64,000 nt of DNA from Lepidostoma basale (GCA_022606425.2 JAHDVF020001501.1:930001-994000); one strand, 5' to 3'; counted from the first letter of the stretch, positions 20,246 to 31,084 are shown. Program-made: numbers and translations. The notes: a model not told the origin generated them from the sequence alone.

Positions 20246-20587
20246 TCGACATAAAGACAATAATGGAAGTAGGTTAAAAACATCGTTTTATTTAATTATT
20301 ATTTAAAATGAACTTCCATCGAGAGGTTTCAGTAAAATCATTTGATTATGTTAATAATATTAAATTATCATAGTGTGTGCGACAAAACTTGAATGATAAA
20401 ACATCTATTATAGGCATTGATTTTATATTGAAATTATTATATTTGATATATTTTGAATACGTCCAAACGTCATAAGATGTTTGATAAATCATTCAAATTA
20501 TAATTTTTGATATATTATGAATGCTTAAAGACATTTGAATTATTATTACTACATATCAATCATTTGTTGTGAATATTTTTAACAAAC

Positions 20588-20930
20588 ATAGTTCCTAGTA
20601 TTATACTTAGGAAATTGAAAAACTTTGTTTACCCACTATTTAATTTAAAAAAATTAAAAAGCACGACATGTTTCGGAGGATACCTCCATCTTCAGGTGTA
20701 AAAATATAAATGTCAATTTTTTTTTTTATATTATATTTTTACACCTGAAGATGGAGGACGTATCGTGAAGATGGAGATGTCGTGTTTTTTAATATTTTTT
20801 ATTATTATTTAGTGGATTAAACAAAGTTTTTTAATTTCCTAAGTATAATACTATGGAATTCCACAGTGTTAATGCCTTAGCGTTCAATAAGTTGATAGTT
20901 CCTAGTATTACAGCTTCTTAATATTTTTAA
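20588..20930. repeat. HHR-b foldback element
   Basis: TAGTATTATACTTAGGAAAT at the left returns inverted near 20833-20852 (ATTTCCTAAGTATAATACTA), and CTTTGTTTACCCACTA returns as TAGTGGATTAAACAAAG. Each arm holds a GGAGG hammerhead-like motif; the right one is scrambled by a small tandem duplication (GTGAAGATGGAG). Confidence 0.85.
20662..20698 (-). ncRNA. Hammerhead ribozyme candidate, HHR-b copy 2
   Basis: Minus strand: CAC, CTGAAGA, T, GGAGG-TAT-CCTCC, GAAA, CATG, TC, GTG. Stem I (CAC/GTG, 3 bp) and stem II (5 bp) are perfect and stem III is the palindrome CATG. The core CTGANGA and GAAA are intact; the one irregularity is the unpaired T before stem II, shared with the other families. Confidence 0.6.
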
Positions 20931-22380
20931 GACTTGTGTTCAAGCATCAGTATTCATTAACAGCTTAAAAGTATCCGATAGCCGTGCTGGTTGGCCGACT
21001 TCCCTCTACAGTCGGAAAACTCCGAGTGAAATGTTTTCCATGAATTCGATTACAGAAAAAACTTTCTCCGAATGAAAGTTTACTTAATTCTAGAATGGCC
21101 TTCCAGGTGAGTTTGGGTGGAGGGTTGCAAGCCGTGGGGTGAGAACCTTCCAAGAAGCTCGTTAAGTCAAGAATCGTCATTAATTATATTATAGTTTGAA
21201 AAGTAATTTGGTTAAATTTTTTTTCGATATCTAGCACTTTTCATTATATCTGATAGCTTCAATTAAAAGGATAACTTTGAAGTTTTCTTTTCAATCGTGC
21301 TACGCATATTAATTTTCTTATAAAAGAGCTGAAAATTTCAGTTATTACTTTTAAAAATATAATCTCTAAAGCGGCATACATACTCGGATATTAAAATTTC
21401 CTTTTGAAACAGTCGGATAAAAAAAAAAATTTCGGGCTTAATTCATTACATATTTGAAAGAAAATCTTTATTCTTTTGGATATGAAATAATTCCAAACCA
21501 TGACAAATTCACAAATTTAAGAAAAACATCTTCGAAATAAATGCACTCAAAACTGGAAAATGTGAGTTTTTATACATGAAAAATTACAAATATAGATTTT
21601 TTGCTGTGTATAAAGTCTTCATTTCGACAGAAAATAAATACGTTCGTTGTATTACATGTACACTTAAATATCAGTACAAAATGTGTAAGTAAATAGATAT
21701 TAAATAATAAAACTTTTTTTTTATTTAACCACGGTATGATTATTATAATTGACGCCATCTAGTTTTGCTTATACCCAAGCTTATTCGGAGCAATATAATA
21801 ACTGTTAGCTGTTCAATTACCTTTATGAAGCTTGGGTTCAAGTGAAACTAGTTGGTACTAATTATAATAACCATACCATGGTTTAAATATACAGTGTTTT
21901 ATTATTGATTATCCATAATTTAAAAATGTCGAACCGCAAACTGAGTGCTTCAAATGATAGTTATCTGCAATTAAACAAAAAAAAATCGAAACAAATTATT
22001 GTTTTTAACCACCCTACCTATTTGAACGTACGTGTTACGTTCACTTTGACTGTACCACTATACGCTATCCCGTATCACGTACGGGCTTGAGAAAAAATGA
22101 TGTACCTAAAATGTACAAAATTTTAGGGATACGCGCATGTGCCATCAAAACTAGAGCACAAGTCTTCATAAATATGATAGTTTTACTTGGGGTAGGCGAA
22201 GTGTGCGGCCTAGTATTTGACGTTTCGTAATTTAAAAAAAATAAAATTAGTATATAATTAAATTTCATTAATAAAAAAACGTGCTTGTTTTTTGCACGTT
22301 TCTCGGAAAATAACCCAAAGGTAGGGCGGATAATGTACCACATCATATATAATATACGAGCGAGGATATCTATGTATGTA
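20931..22380. other. No recognised gene
   Basis: 20940-21180 is GC-richer, with a 71-codon minus-strand frame (20965-21180) lacking any recognised domain; it may be a relic or a non-coding element. 21190-22380 is AT-rich and shows nothing supportable. Confidence 0.4.
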
Positions 22381-22384
22381 AGAT

Positions 22385-22510
22385 CGTGATGCACGAGACT
22401 CCGCACACAAAGAAACAGCTGATTTTCTTCATCACAGGAAGAAACTTGATATCCTGCTTAAACAGATCGAAAGATCTACAATAAGAGAAGAAGAAGACTA
22501 AGAAGAAAAA
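22385..22510 (+). mobile_element. GAA-LINE tail scrap
   Basis: Near the end it has CAGATCGAAAGATCTAC and AATAAGAGAAGAAGAAG, the same terminus as the LINEs at 7420 and 48930 (CAGATCGTCAGATCTATTAA). Upstream coding similarity is poor. Confidence 0.5.
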
Positions 22511-22869
22511 AAACTTATTTCAAAATGTTCTTTTCATAATAATTTGATGTAATATTTTAAATTCCGAAACCATGATCCTATATATTCTGCAAGTTTAAAC
22601 TGTTAACCTTGACACGATATTTTTTAAGGTGGCATTAATCTAATTTTCCCGCATGATTCCGCAAACTTAATCTTTAGAATTACCCACTTTATGTTCAAAC
22701 TTCTGAACGTTTTTCTTTACTTTGAGACTTCTGATTTCACCCATTAAATATTATTTCATTTTCGGCTTACGTATATTCTTCGAAAAGGTTTTCAAGCGAT
22801 ATACCAAGAGACATTACATTATTTATACAATGATTTTTAACAAATTTCGATTCTTTAAGGTTAAATTTT

Positions 22870-23110
22870 ATCTCAATTAAGACGAAGATGTTAATTGTTT
22901 GTGGAAACAGAATATGGTGGTCGAGGCGTTTACAAGACTTATGACCTGTCGTTGGTTGGGTTAAGCGATTTCTTTATGTAATACAACATTCCCCATTCCG
23001 CCCTTCTTACGACCATCACGTCTGAAATTTTTTTAAAGATGTATATGTTGAGGAACACTTCACATATTTTTGTTCAATCTACACTAGCGCCATCTATTAA
23101 GATTAGGTGT
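22870..23110 (-). repeat. Inverted diverged copy of the 10060 repeat
   Basis: TATCTCAATTAAGACGAAGA, GACTTATGACCTGTCGTTGG and ACAACATTCCCCATTCC are reverse-complement matches to 10060-10262. Confidence 0.8.
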
Positions 23111-23279
23111 AAGCATTAAGCAGAAATTCTTAATTAATGCAATGTGAACGGTTCCTGGTCTAGGAGATCTCATTTTTGTATATGATATGATATTATAAAT
23201 TTGATTAAATTATTCTAAACGTTCATCTCAAATCCAGGACAAGGACAGTTATTTATTAAATCTAATATTCTAGTGCAGA

Positions 23280-23470
23280 GCAGACCATTTTGATTCCAGC
23301 CAATATTTAGTATTTCACTCTAAATTCCGATAGCTCGTTACGGCAGGGGCGGATCATGAATAATTATTACCGGCACAGCCGCGTCAGCTCCACTCAGACA
23401 ATCTAATAATTATCGGTTTCCTAGCAACCGTGGGATTCCGAATCATTGGAATAATTATTCTTAGAATTTC
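23280..23470. other. GC-richer island with homeodomain-type sites
   Basis: ATGAATAATTATTACCGG, CAATCTAATAATTATCGG and GGAATAATTATTCT are embedded in a GC-richer stretch (ACGGCAGGGGCGGATC). No repeat partner and no exon. The density of TAATTA cores suggests an enhancer. Confidence 0.4.
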
Positions 23471-23599
23471 TTTCCATATAATTCTTAAATAATATTTAAA
23501 TAAAACGAATTTTTTAACAAACACTTTTGTTTATTATTTCTTAAACAATGATGCAAAACAATTAATTCGAATGAAAACGTCAGTTTCTTAAAAGTGGCT

Positions 23600-23890
23600 T
23601 CTTTAGATAGGCGAAACATGTCATTCCATAAAATATAATAAAACTTCTAGAAAACAGACGTTTTCATTCGTATTAATAATTCCACATTTGTCTTAATTTC
23701 AAAATAGGCCGGTTAAATAAGGCTCGCCGGCATCGAAGACTGGTCACTCTAGAAATAAATTCTAATCTCATCTGGTGAAACCAGTCACAGTCAAAATAAT
23801 GACAAAGTGGAAGTAATGCTTAAAAATATCGTTTTAGTGGATTATAATTAAAAGTGAAATATCATCAAGAGATTTCAGCAAAATCCTTTG
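23600..23890. repeat. HHR-e copy followed by partial HHR-d copy
   Basis: 23600-23690: TTTAGATAGGCGAAACATG and TAATAAAACTTCTAGAAAAC (HHR-e). 23705-23890: inverted arm GGCTCGCCGGCATCGAAGAC and the right arm TCTGGTGAAACCAGTCACAG (HHR-d), with most of the centre deleted. Confidence 0.65.
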
Positions 23891-24218
23891 ATTTTATTTA
23901 TTCTCTATTTTTTTAATTTATCAAACTTAAAGATAAACTAAATAATTCTGAAATCAAACCTTAAAGTAATGTAAAGCTATCATAAAATCAATCTTATCAG
24001 CAATGAAAGAAGTTTGAAAAGTAAACAAGATTGTACGTGCACCACACACTTTTTGGCTGTAAGATCAAATATTAACGCTATGATAAGAGTGAGAGACGGT
24101 TTATCCACACTGTATTTCCCTCAAGTCAAATTGATTGATAATTAGTTTATTATCTGTTAGCTTCTATACAATTAACATTAATAATATTTAATATTTCACT
24201 AACCTATTAGTTATTATT

Positions 24219-24261
24219 GTATACAGTAATTGGGTCCAAACGACCTGTTGTGTACATAAAG

Positions 24262-24324
<63 letters not shown>
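24219..24324 (+). mobile_element. LINE/SINE-B 3' tail with 63-A tract
   Basis: GTATACAGTAATTGGGTCC and CGACCTGTTGTGTACATAAA match the tail of SINE-B (type 2) and of the Jockey-like LINE at 54200, followed by an uninterrupted run of 63 A (24262-24324). The long pure tract suggests a recent insertion or repeat expansion; its length may be imprecise in an assembly. Confidence 0.75.
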
Positions 24325-24325
<1 letters not shown>

Positions 24326-24424
24326 AATACGAACAAATATTATCAACATTTTTTTTAAATATTTTATCATAATAATTTATAAGACATGTGTGCGAACTAA
24401 GAATCTATAAGACTTGTGTGCGAC

Positions 24425-24516
24425 TTATCATAACAAATGGTATCGAGTGCAGGGCGGACACCACAATCACAAAAATCGCGCTCAGGGTGTCAGAAATGAA
24501 GACGCTCAGAAATATA
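24425..24516 (+). mobile_element. GAA-LINE fragment, left of mariner
   Basis: AATGAAGACGCTCAGAAATA encodes MKTLRNI and continues exactly at TCTCGCAAGACACTGCAAG after the mariner (25805), giving the frame MKTLRNISRKTLQERIRNTR. Confidence 0.75.
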
Positions 24517-25802
24517 TTAGGTCCTTACATATGAAATTGACGTTTTGTATGGGAGGAACATAAAGTTGATTTTTTTTAAATATAATATATTTATTTAATC
24601 AAAGTATGTACCATTGTTATCTATGCACTTTTGCCATCTCATAGGTAGTTCATCGATCCCTTTACTAAAAAAAACATTCGGACGGGAATCAATAAAATCT
24701 TTGAAGTCGGTTTGGACTGCCCCATCGGAGTTGAATTTTTTCCCTTGCAAGAAGTTATCCAAATTTCGAAAAAAATAGTAATCTGTTGGGGCAAGGTCCG
24801 GAGAGTACGGTGGATGTCTTAGACATTCCAATTGAAGCTCTTCTAATTTGGTAGCCGTCTGTTGTGCAGTGTGTGGTCTAGCGTTATCATGAAGCAGCAG
24901 TGACCTAGAGCGATTAACCAGCCTCGGTTGTTTAGCAGCTAGCTTTTCCATCATGGTTTGCAGTTGCTGACAATAGGCATCTGCCGTAATCGTCTAGCCA
25001 GATATAAGAAAGCTGTAGTGAACGACACCAGCACTAGTCCACCAAACGCTCACAAGTAACTTTTTTGGAGTCAATTTTCGCTTAGGGCATGGTTTGGCTG
25101 GTTCGGCAGGGTTCAGCCATTGCGATGAGCGCTTCCGATTATCATACAGGATCCACTTTTCATCACAGGTAATGATTCGATTCAAAATCCCTTCATTATT
25201 GTGCCGGTTGAGTAATGCAACGCAGCAGTAAACGCGCGTTTGTTGATTTGCTTCACTCAATTCGTGAGGTACCCACCTTTCAAGCTTTTCACCTTCCCAA
25301 TTTGCTTCAAGTGGATTAAAACAGTTTTATTACTAACACCGCAGCCTGCAGCTTACTCGGACGTGGTTTGCGATGGATTCGCTTCCACAATAGCCTTCAA
25401 TTCTTCATTATCAACTTTGGTCTCCGGCCGTCCACGAGGCTTGTTCTGCAGGTCGAAATTTCCAGAACGGAAACGTTGGAACCAAAAACGCACTGTGTTT
25501 TCTTTTGCGGGACCGTCGCCATACACATCATTAATCCTTCGAGCCGTTTCTGCAGCACTGGTGTCACGGTGGAACTCGTACTCGTAAATAACGCGATATT
25601 TCAAGGTTTCCATTTTGTAAACTGAGTGACGCAAAGATAAAAAACAATTGAGGAAAAAACAAATGAATTATAATTTTCGAAACCCAAATACTTGAGTAAA
25701 TAGCTGTATAAATTTGAATTTGGAATTTCTAACCAAAGAGAAGGTATTTGAGATCAAATTTGCCAGTACGGCAAAACGCCAATTTCATATGTAAGGACCT
25801 AA
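24517..25802 (-). mobile_element. Mariner element 1 (1286 bp, decayed)
   Basis: Terminal inverted repeats start TTAGGTCCTTACATATGAAA and the element is flanked by TA on both sides (24515-24516 and 25803-25804). It is about 95% similar by eye to element 3 at 58662. It sits inside a GAA-LINE and so is younger than it. Confidence 0.95.
24595..25613 (-). pseudogene. Mariner transposase pseudogene
   Basis: It starts METLKYRVIYEYEFHRDTSA and contains the helix-turn-helix region (ETARRINDVYG, RFWFQRFRSGNFDLQNKPRG). The catalytic triad is ITCDEKW, LLHDNARPHT and PYSPDLAPTDYYFF, with 34 residues between the last two aspartates. It ends CIDNNGTYFD. Two in-frame stops (after QTTSE, near 25350, and after HYSFLISG, near 24992) and a one-base deletion near 25295 kill it. 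It lacks the three-residue AKP insertion of the sister copy. Tc1/mariner superfamily; the same type is common in moth genomes. Confidence 0.95.
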
Positions 25803-25804
25803 TA

Positions 25805-26110
25805 TCTCGCAAGACACTGCAAGAGAGGATAAGGAATACACGGATAAGGGAGATATGCGAGGTCGAAGTGGTCGATTGGTGAGGAAGGCAAAGGAGAAGA
25901 TACTGGTATGCACACGTGAGGAGAATGGATCCATCCAGACTCCCCTTCATTGTGTTGCACGGCCGGCCCCAAGTTAGACGATCTCCGGGCAGACCACCAA
26001 AGAGATAGATCGACAGCTGGGTGTCAACTTCACAGGAGGAAAATTCCTCTTAAGAAACAGGCCACTAGGCCTAGGCACACTAATAATAAGAAGAATAAGA
26101 AGCGGGCGAA
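25805..26110 (+). mobile_element. GAA-LINE fragment, right of mariner
   Basis: It continues the frame across the mariner with ERIRNTRIREICEVEVVDW, RRRYWYAHVRRMDPSRLPF and RRSPGRPPKR, ending in an AATAAGAAGAATAAGAAG tail. One stop interrupts it. Confidence 0.8.
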
Positions 26111-26204
26111 CTATCATAATGTATGTTGTTGACACGCGGACCGACACTGCACAAACCAAAAGGTATCTAAGAACATTTAAGATGAACGTTTCAAGATTTA
26201 TTAA

Positions 26205-26480
26205 TGAAAAAACTTTTCAAGGTCGTGTCCGTAACGTAGAAATAAGAAAAAACTTGCGAAATAGTACACATCGTTCAGTGAAGTAAATCCCGAAAAAGAT
26301 ACAAGAAAGGACGTGTTGCTAGAATGGATAGTGGCATTCTGACATACACTATACAGCGGCTAACGAAATCCCCTTTGTAAACTGGCTACCTGGAGGATCA
26401 CCTAAGAGATGGAGGTACTGATGGACCTCATTATCTCAGGAAACGTAAGTTATGTGTCACAATCGTCATTACTATTTAAA
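26205..26480 (+). mobile_element. Degenerate GAA-LINE fragment
   Basis: FQGRVRNVEIRKNLRNSTHR and later SPKRWRY-WTSLSQET match 7140-7390 at the protein level with many changes; the GAA tail is eroded. Confidence 0.7.
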
Positions 26481-26585
26481 TAATATTATAATAGTATAAT
26501 ATTTGTAGGATAATCAAATGATTTTACTGAAATCTCTTGATGGAAGTTCATTTTAAATAATAATTAAATAAAACAAAGTTTTCGA

Positions 26586-26626
26586 CAGCGACTGGTTTCG
26601 TCAGGCTCGCTGGCATCGACAGACTG
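26586..26626 (-). ncRNA. Hammerhead-like motif, HHR-d left arm copy 2
   Basis: Minus strand: CAGT, CTGTCGA, T, GCCAG-CGAGC-CTGAC (one mismatch), GAAA, CCAG, TC, GCTG. Stem I CAGT/GCTG pairs with one G-U. The core has T for A at position 6. Confidence 0.45.
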
Positions 26627-26954
26627 GTGACACTATTGCTAAACATGATTCTAAGCCGATGCCAACCTTACGGACCAATAACTATAAAATATTATATTTA
26701 AATTCAGTAATAATAAAAACAATTATTTCATATCCATACCATTTTTTTCAAACGTTATATACGAGTATGAATGTGTAAGCAATAATAAAATTAAAAATCC
26801 AAAGTACTGAATATGAATCTTCTTGAATACCTGTAATACCAATATTTAAATTCAGTAAACTAACATAAATATTTGAAGATTATTTTTGTATAGAATCATG
26901 TTAACCACCCCTGATCTGTGTGTATATAAGGGACTTGGTTCGCAATAGTGTCTC

Positions 26955-26995
26955 CAGTCTGTCGATGCCAGCGAGCCTGGCGAAATCGGTCGCTG
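26955..26995 (+). ncRNA. Hammerhead-like motif, HHR-d right arm copy 2
   Basis: CAGT, CTGTCGA, T, GCCAG-CGAGC-CTGGC (5-bp perfect stem II), GAAA, TCGG, TC, GCTG. Best-preserved HHR-d copy; the single core deviation (CTGTCGA) is shared by its relatives, so it was probably present in the mobile ancestor. Confidence 0.5.
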
Positions 26996-27169
26996 TCGAA
27001 ATAAAGACAAAAGTGGAAGAAGTTAAAAAGATCGATTTATTTAATTATTACTAAGCGTTCTCTAGTAATATGTGATGATTGGTTTGATAGCCTTTCACAT
27101 TACATTAATACAGATTTTCTGCGTAATGCTTACCTCTAGTCTCAATAGATGGTGCTAGTGTAGATTTAA

Positions 27170-27410
27170 CTTTCAAATAATTTTCCGACGTGGTGTTCGT
27201 AGAAGGACGGAATGGGGAATGTTGTATTACATAAAGCAATCGTTTAACCCAACTAATGACAGGTCATAAGTCCTGTAAACGCCTCGACCACCATATTCTG
27301 TTTCCAAATAATTAACATATTCGTCTCTATTGAGATACAATTAATTCTTAATGATTAATACACCCGAAATGGGTATAATCCAGTATTTGTCTACAAGTAT
27401 TTGCATACAA
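27170..27410 (+). repeat. Diverged copy of the 10060 repeat
   Basis: GGAATGGGGAATGTTGTATT, ATGACAGGTCATAAGTCCTG and CGTCTCTATTGAGATACAAT match 10120-10262. It continues into AATGGGTATAATCCAGTATT, shared with the foldback at 44-206, so these two repeats belong to one larger family. Confidence 0.8.
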
Positions 27411-27639
27411 AAAAAAATACATATTTAAATTTTTTATTTTCATGTAAAATCTCAAACAATTGTCTAATAGGTTCTAAATATATTTATAATTTGATTATTT
27501 ATAATCTGAAAAAGTTATTTCATTCTAATTATTTGGAAATATAGGTTCAGATTAAAACTATTCGTTAACAAACATATGCCCATAATCTATAAGTGAACAT
27601 AGCTGATAATACAAATAGTTAATAATTTTAAAAAAATTC

Positions 27640-28150
27640 AAAAAAAGTAGAATGGCAGTGCTCAATGTTGTTCTTCTACCGATCCTTATGTATGGAAGCG
27701 AAACATGGAACTGGCAAAAAGGGGATGAAAGTAGAAGAAATGCAGTAGAAATGAGATCTCTTAGACGAATGTGTGAATACTCTGTGTATGATAGAGTGTC
27801 GAAAGAAAATATAAGAAGCGAATGCGGTGCGAATGATGGTGTTATGAACAAAATAATGAAAGGATCATTAAGATGGTTTGGACATATGGAAAAAATGAAT
27901 GAAGTAAGAATAGTAAAAAAATATATATGTTAATGATGTAAATGGAACTAGAGATAGAGGAAGACCGAGGAAAACGTGACACGATAAAAAAAAATCAAAT
28001 ATTGAATGTCGGCCATGTGAGGAGTCAGCGAAATCGACGCGCATGAATGTATAAATGTTGAGGATGCGAGAGAAATATGTCAGGAAAGAAAAGTGTGGCA
28101 GTCCATTCTTCCTATCCCTTCGGAAAGACGGCGTGATGGTTAGTTAGTTA
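27640..28150 (+). mobile_element. TTAG-LINE 3' end, well preserved
   Basis: An open frame of 93 codons reads YGSETWNWQKGDESRRNAVE, MRSLRRMCEYSVYDRVSKEN and MKGSLRWFGHMEKMNEVRIV, then frameshifts. The 3' end has CCTATCCCTTCGGAAAGACG and GGCGTGATGGTTAGTTAGTT. The insertion start lies near the truncated N-side at 27640. Confidence 0.85.
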
Positions 28151-28735
28151 ATAATTTCTTTATAATTTAATCCAAATCATTCCTTTTTTAATGCAATAAC
28201 ATTTATTACGGATTTTTCCTTTTTCGTACGAAAACGGAATAAAGTCTGGACTTTCATTAACACCCTTACTGTAATCAGTTTATCCTTAAATGTAGAAAAT
28301 TGGTTCCACGATCTGAATGGACTCGGTACACCAAATGGACTCACTTAACCCTCGACCTGCTAAGCCAAGATATTTGAATTAACTTGCTGAAACTTTCCCA
28401 GAACGTAGAAATCTGATATTTGCGAGGGTTAATATTGGAATTATGACAGTTAATGCAGAATAGGGAGGCTCCAGTAGGAGAATCCAGGGGCGGTGGTGAA
28501 TATGTACAAGGCAGTAATTTGCTGAAGAAAGAAATAATTTTCTATCATAATTTCGAATAGAATTTAATAACACTCTTTTATTCCATTTATATATAATAAA
28601 TAAAAATGGAATAAAAACAGTGTTTTTTAATTCTATTCCATATTACAATGGAATTCTACAATGCTTCAATAAAGATATTAAAATGTCAATCGAATAAACC
28701 TGGATATTGACTATATCCATAGAGCACATCTCTCT
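28150..28735. other. No recognised gene
   Basis: AT-rich; 28560-28650 holds an imperfect inverted repeat around AATAAATAAAAATGGAATAA with TAATAACACT/AGTGTTTTTTA ends, and a TC-repeat run at 28725-28745. No exon is supported. Confidence 0.4.
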
Positions 28736-28739
28736 CTCT

Positions 28740-29215
28740 CTCTGGTTTCAATCCTGGGATTGGTTTGTAGCAATTTCCTCTATTCTTCTCTTCCATTCTT
28801 CCTTGTTTTGTGCGGCTCTTTTGAGATCTGCATATGATGAGCAGCGCACGTCCACCAACAGGTCCTCCAGGTACTCTCGGCGTGGGCGTCCCCTAGAGTT
28901 TGACCCTCGGTCATACCCTCCATTATGGCATGCAAGAGGCCTTCTTGTCGTATTACACGGCCGATCCATCTTGCACGCCTTTCGTACAAGGTTCTGAGCA
29001 GGTGCCTTCCTCCTTCGATTCTTTGGAGAACCTCCTCATTTGTAATGTGGTCTCTCCAGGAAATTCCTAATAGTATTCTATAGGACCACATCTCAAAAGC
29101 CTCTTGTCTCCGTTTATCTCTTTCGGATAGGCACCATGTCTCGCAGCCGTACATCAAGATACTCCACACATAGGTCTTGGTGAGAAGTATTCTCAGCACA
29201 TAGACTTGACTCTAG
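28740..29215 (-). mobile_element. LINE C-terminal fragment
   Basis: The 139-codon minus-strand frame reads LTKTYVWSILMYGCETWCLS, EAFEMWSYRILLGISWRDHI, TNEEVLQRIEGGRHLLRTL and RARWIGRVIRQEGLLHAIME; the final part is frameshifted (RGRPRREYLEDLLVD). It is a standard post-reverse-transcriptase region of a non-LTR element, 5'-truncated. Confidence 0.85.
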
Positions 29216-29299
29216 AGGACATAGACTTGATTATCTCGACTTTGATATTTCGCTTGTAATTTTACTGGCAACACAATAATGTACAGTTTTTTACAACAT

Positions 29300-29465
29300 C
29301 AACAAGAAGAAACAATCATGCCGTTTCACCGAAAGGGTAAGCAGAGAAAACGGACCGATACACTACTCAATCTTTACATTTCACTCTATCTTCCACCACA
29401 TTCAACTCAGCGAGTCATACACGCAAGTCTATTCTTTTGACATCTAACATGGCGGACCTTTATAT
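29300..29465 (-). mobile_element. TTAG-LINE 3' fragment
   Basis: AATCATGCCGTTTCACCGAA, AGGGTAAGCAGAG and AGCGAGTCATACACGCAAG on the plus strand; an ACATCAACAAGAAG tail replaces the TAAC repeat. Confidence 0.75.
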
Positions 29466-29469
29466 TTTG

Positions 29470-29885
29470 ATTCTTTGCTAATCAATGATTTCGATCGTCT
29501 CCAAATATAAAAGAAACCTCTTTATAAGTTTCTTTTAAGTTAACAGGGACAATGTTTCCGCGATGTCGTAATTTGACATTCGGTTATCTATAATAACTTC
29601 CTTCAATCATAAAATCTTCAAATTTAATCATTTGTACGTAGCTAAGTATTTTCTTCATTCATCTTATATTTTTCTTCAATACGTAATGCAAAGAATTAAT
29701 TTACGCAATCTTTCCGGGAGTTGAAAAGGGTAGTAGGGCTTCGATGGGGTATGTTTTGCTGGAAAATATGCCTCTACAAAATGTCGTAAGGCGCCATGTT
29801 GCATTTATAACAGCAACACTACTATCAAATTCAAATCTCTAGCGTCCACGCGAGGTCTTTTTAAAGACCCCGCGAACCCCGGGCA
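29470..29885. other. No recognised gene
   Basis: Nothing supportable was seen in this AT-rich stretch. Confidence 0.4.
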
Positions 29886-29889
29886 ATGT

Positions 29890-30115
29890 GGCACATATTA
29901 CTTAGTGCCATAGCAGACAGAGAGAAGACGAATGGCGAGCTTCCAGCGCCATAAAACTGGATACACCCAGCTAAGGAAAGATAACTCCGACAGAAAATCT
30001 TCCAAAGAAGGCAAAGGGATACCCCTCTGGATATTTTTTCCCAGGTCATCAATATGAACAAGGGTGATAGTCAACGTTAGGAAGACCTGATAGGACATAG
30101 AAAGAAGAAGAATAT
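29890..30115 (+). mobile_element. Probable LINE 3' end
   Basis: The plus strand encodes AIADREKTNGELPAP and RQKIFQRRQRDTPLDIFSQV and ends in AGAAAGAAGAAGAAT, like the other GAA-tailed LINEs. No diagnostic motif remains. Confidence 0.45.
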
Positions 30116-30124
30116 TTCCTGCAG

Positions 30125-30330
30125 TCGGATCATATAATGCTCCTTTTCTGATAAGTGATGAGTCTCATATTATTTTCTAAATACGATCTGCCACTGCAAC
30201 GAGACAGGGAAATGCGCATTTTACATTAAATTTTCATTTCGAGCCTTATGCAGATATCTTTGAAACATTAACGGATACTACGCCTGTCACGTGTCAGCGG
30301 CGGCACTCTAAGAAATAAATATTCTCCTCT
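30125..30330. other. GC-richer unique island
   Basis: ACGCCTGTCACGTGTCAGCG, CTGCCACTGCAACGAGACAG and TGATAAGTGATGAGTCTC occur without a repeat partner. It contains a CACGTG E-box. No exon can be built. Confidence 0.35.
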
Positions 30331-30469
30331 GATAAACAGCACAATACTTGTGGTCGTTTTGTTGTATTAGATATTAATTAACCAAGTTAAATAACAAATC
30401 AACCAATAAAAAGTAAATTCGATTCGATGTGTCTTAATAAACATTATTCTTCTTCATCTTGCTTTTCAC

Positions 30470-31022
30470 TCCTTAGACTGTCTCGAAGATAGACGAACAC
30501 TAAACGATCTGATGCTACTTCACAAAATCATACATTTCAGAATTGATAACTCCGAACTGCTTAGCAAATTGACCATTAATACCCCTATGTTTCGTACAAG
30601 ACACACCGCGACCCAAATATTCCACCTTACTGCTTATCACACCAATAACGCTCAGAGCGCGGCAATGTTACGGATATGCGACACTTATAACAAATCTTTT
30701 AATGCAATCGATACATTATGCTTATGATTTTAAAAAAATTGTTGCAGCAACTTTTCGGTGTGTACGAGTATAGTGCTATAATGTTATATTTCTTTACGCG
30801 TATTATTATTTTTATCTTTTTGCTAATTTTTATACTATTACCTTAGTTAGTTTTATCTTGATTTTAGTTTAGTTAAATCTCGTTTCATAAGTCTATAATG
30901 TTAACTCTGTTCATTTATTTATATTTGTGGTAACATGTAATTGGCCTTATTTGAGTATTTCTTCGTGTATTTTTATGTATACTTATTTGCTGTTTTTTAC
31001 CCTTTAAATAAATAAATAAATC
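30470..31022 (+). mobile_element. Jockey-like LINE 3' end
   Basis: The frame gives MLLHKIIHFRIDNSELLSKL and TPMFRTRHTATQIFHLTAYH, nearly the same as the minus-strand copy at 33770-34985 (MLLHKIIHFKIDNSELLSKL). It ends in TAAATAAATAAATAAAT. 5'-truncated. Confidence 0.85.
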
Positions 31023-31084
31023 TTCAGTCCATTCATCATCTTCTTCCTCTTCAACCTCTTCTTCCTCTATTTTTTAAAACAATA

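Larger units (their letters stand above)
19735..20335. repeat. HHR-d foldback element, copy 1
   Basis: The left part (AATAATTAAATAAAACTTTA, GGTTTCCCCAGGCTCG) returns inverted at 20190-20320 (CGATCCTGGAGAAACC, TTTTATTTAATTATTATTTA). The centre shares GAATATGAATCTTCTTGAAT, ATAGAATCATGTTTAACACC and more with 26660-26930. About 600 bp, non-coding, with one hammerhead-like motif in each arm pointing outward. Confidence 0.8.
26505..27055. repeat. HHR-d foldback element, copy 2
   Basis: It is co-linear with 19735-20335: inverted arms at 26520-26640 and 26935-27050, with the same centre (GAATATGAATCTTCTTGAAT, ATAGAATCATGTTAACCACC). Two copies with the same boundaries support a mobile unit of roughly 550-600 bp. 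Confidence 0.85.

Noticed and set aside
24188..24370. Open frame rich in phenylalanine (minus strand)
   Set aside because: It is the translation of the poly(A) tract.
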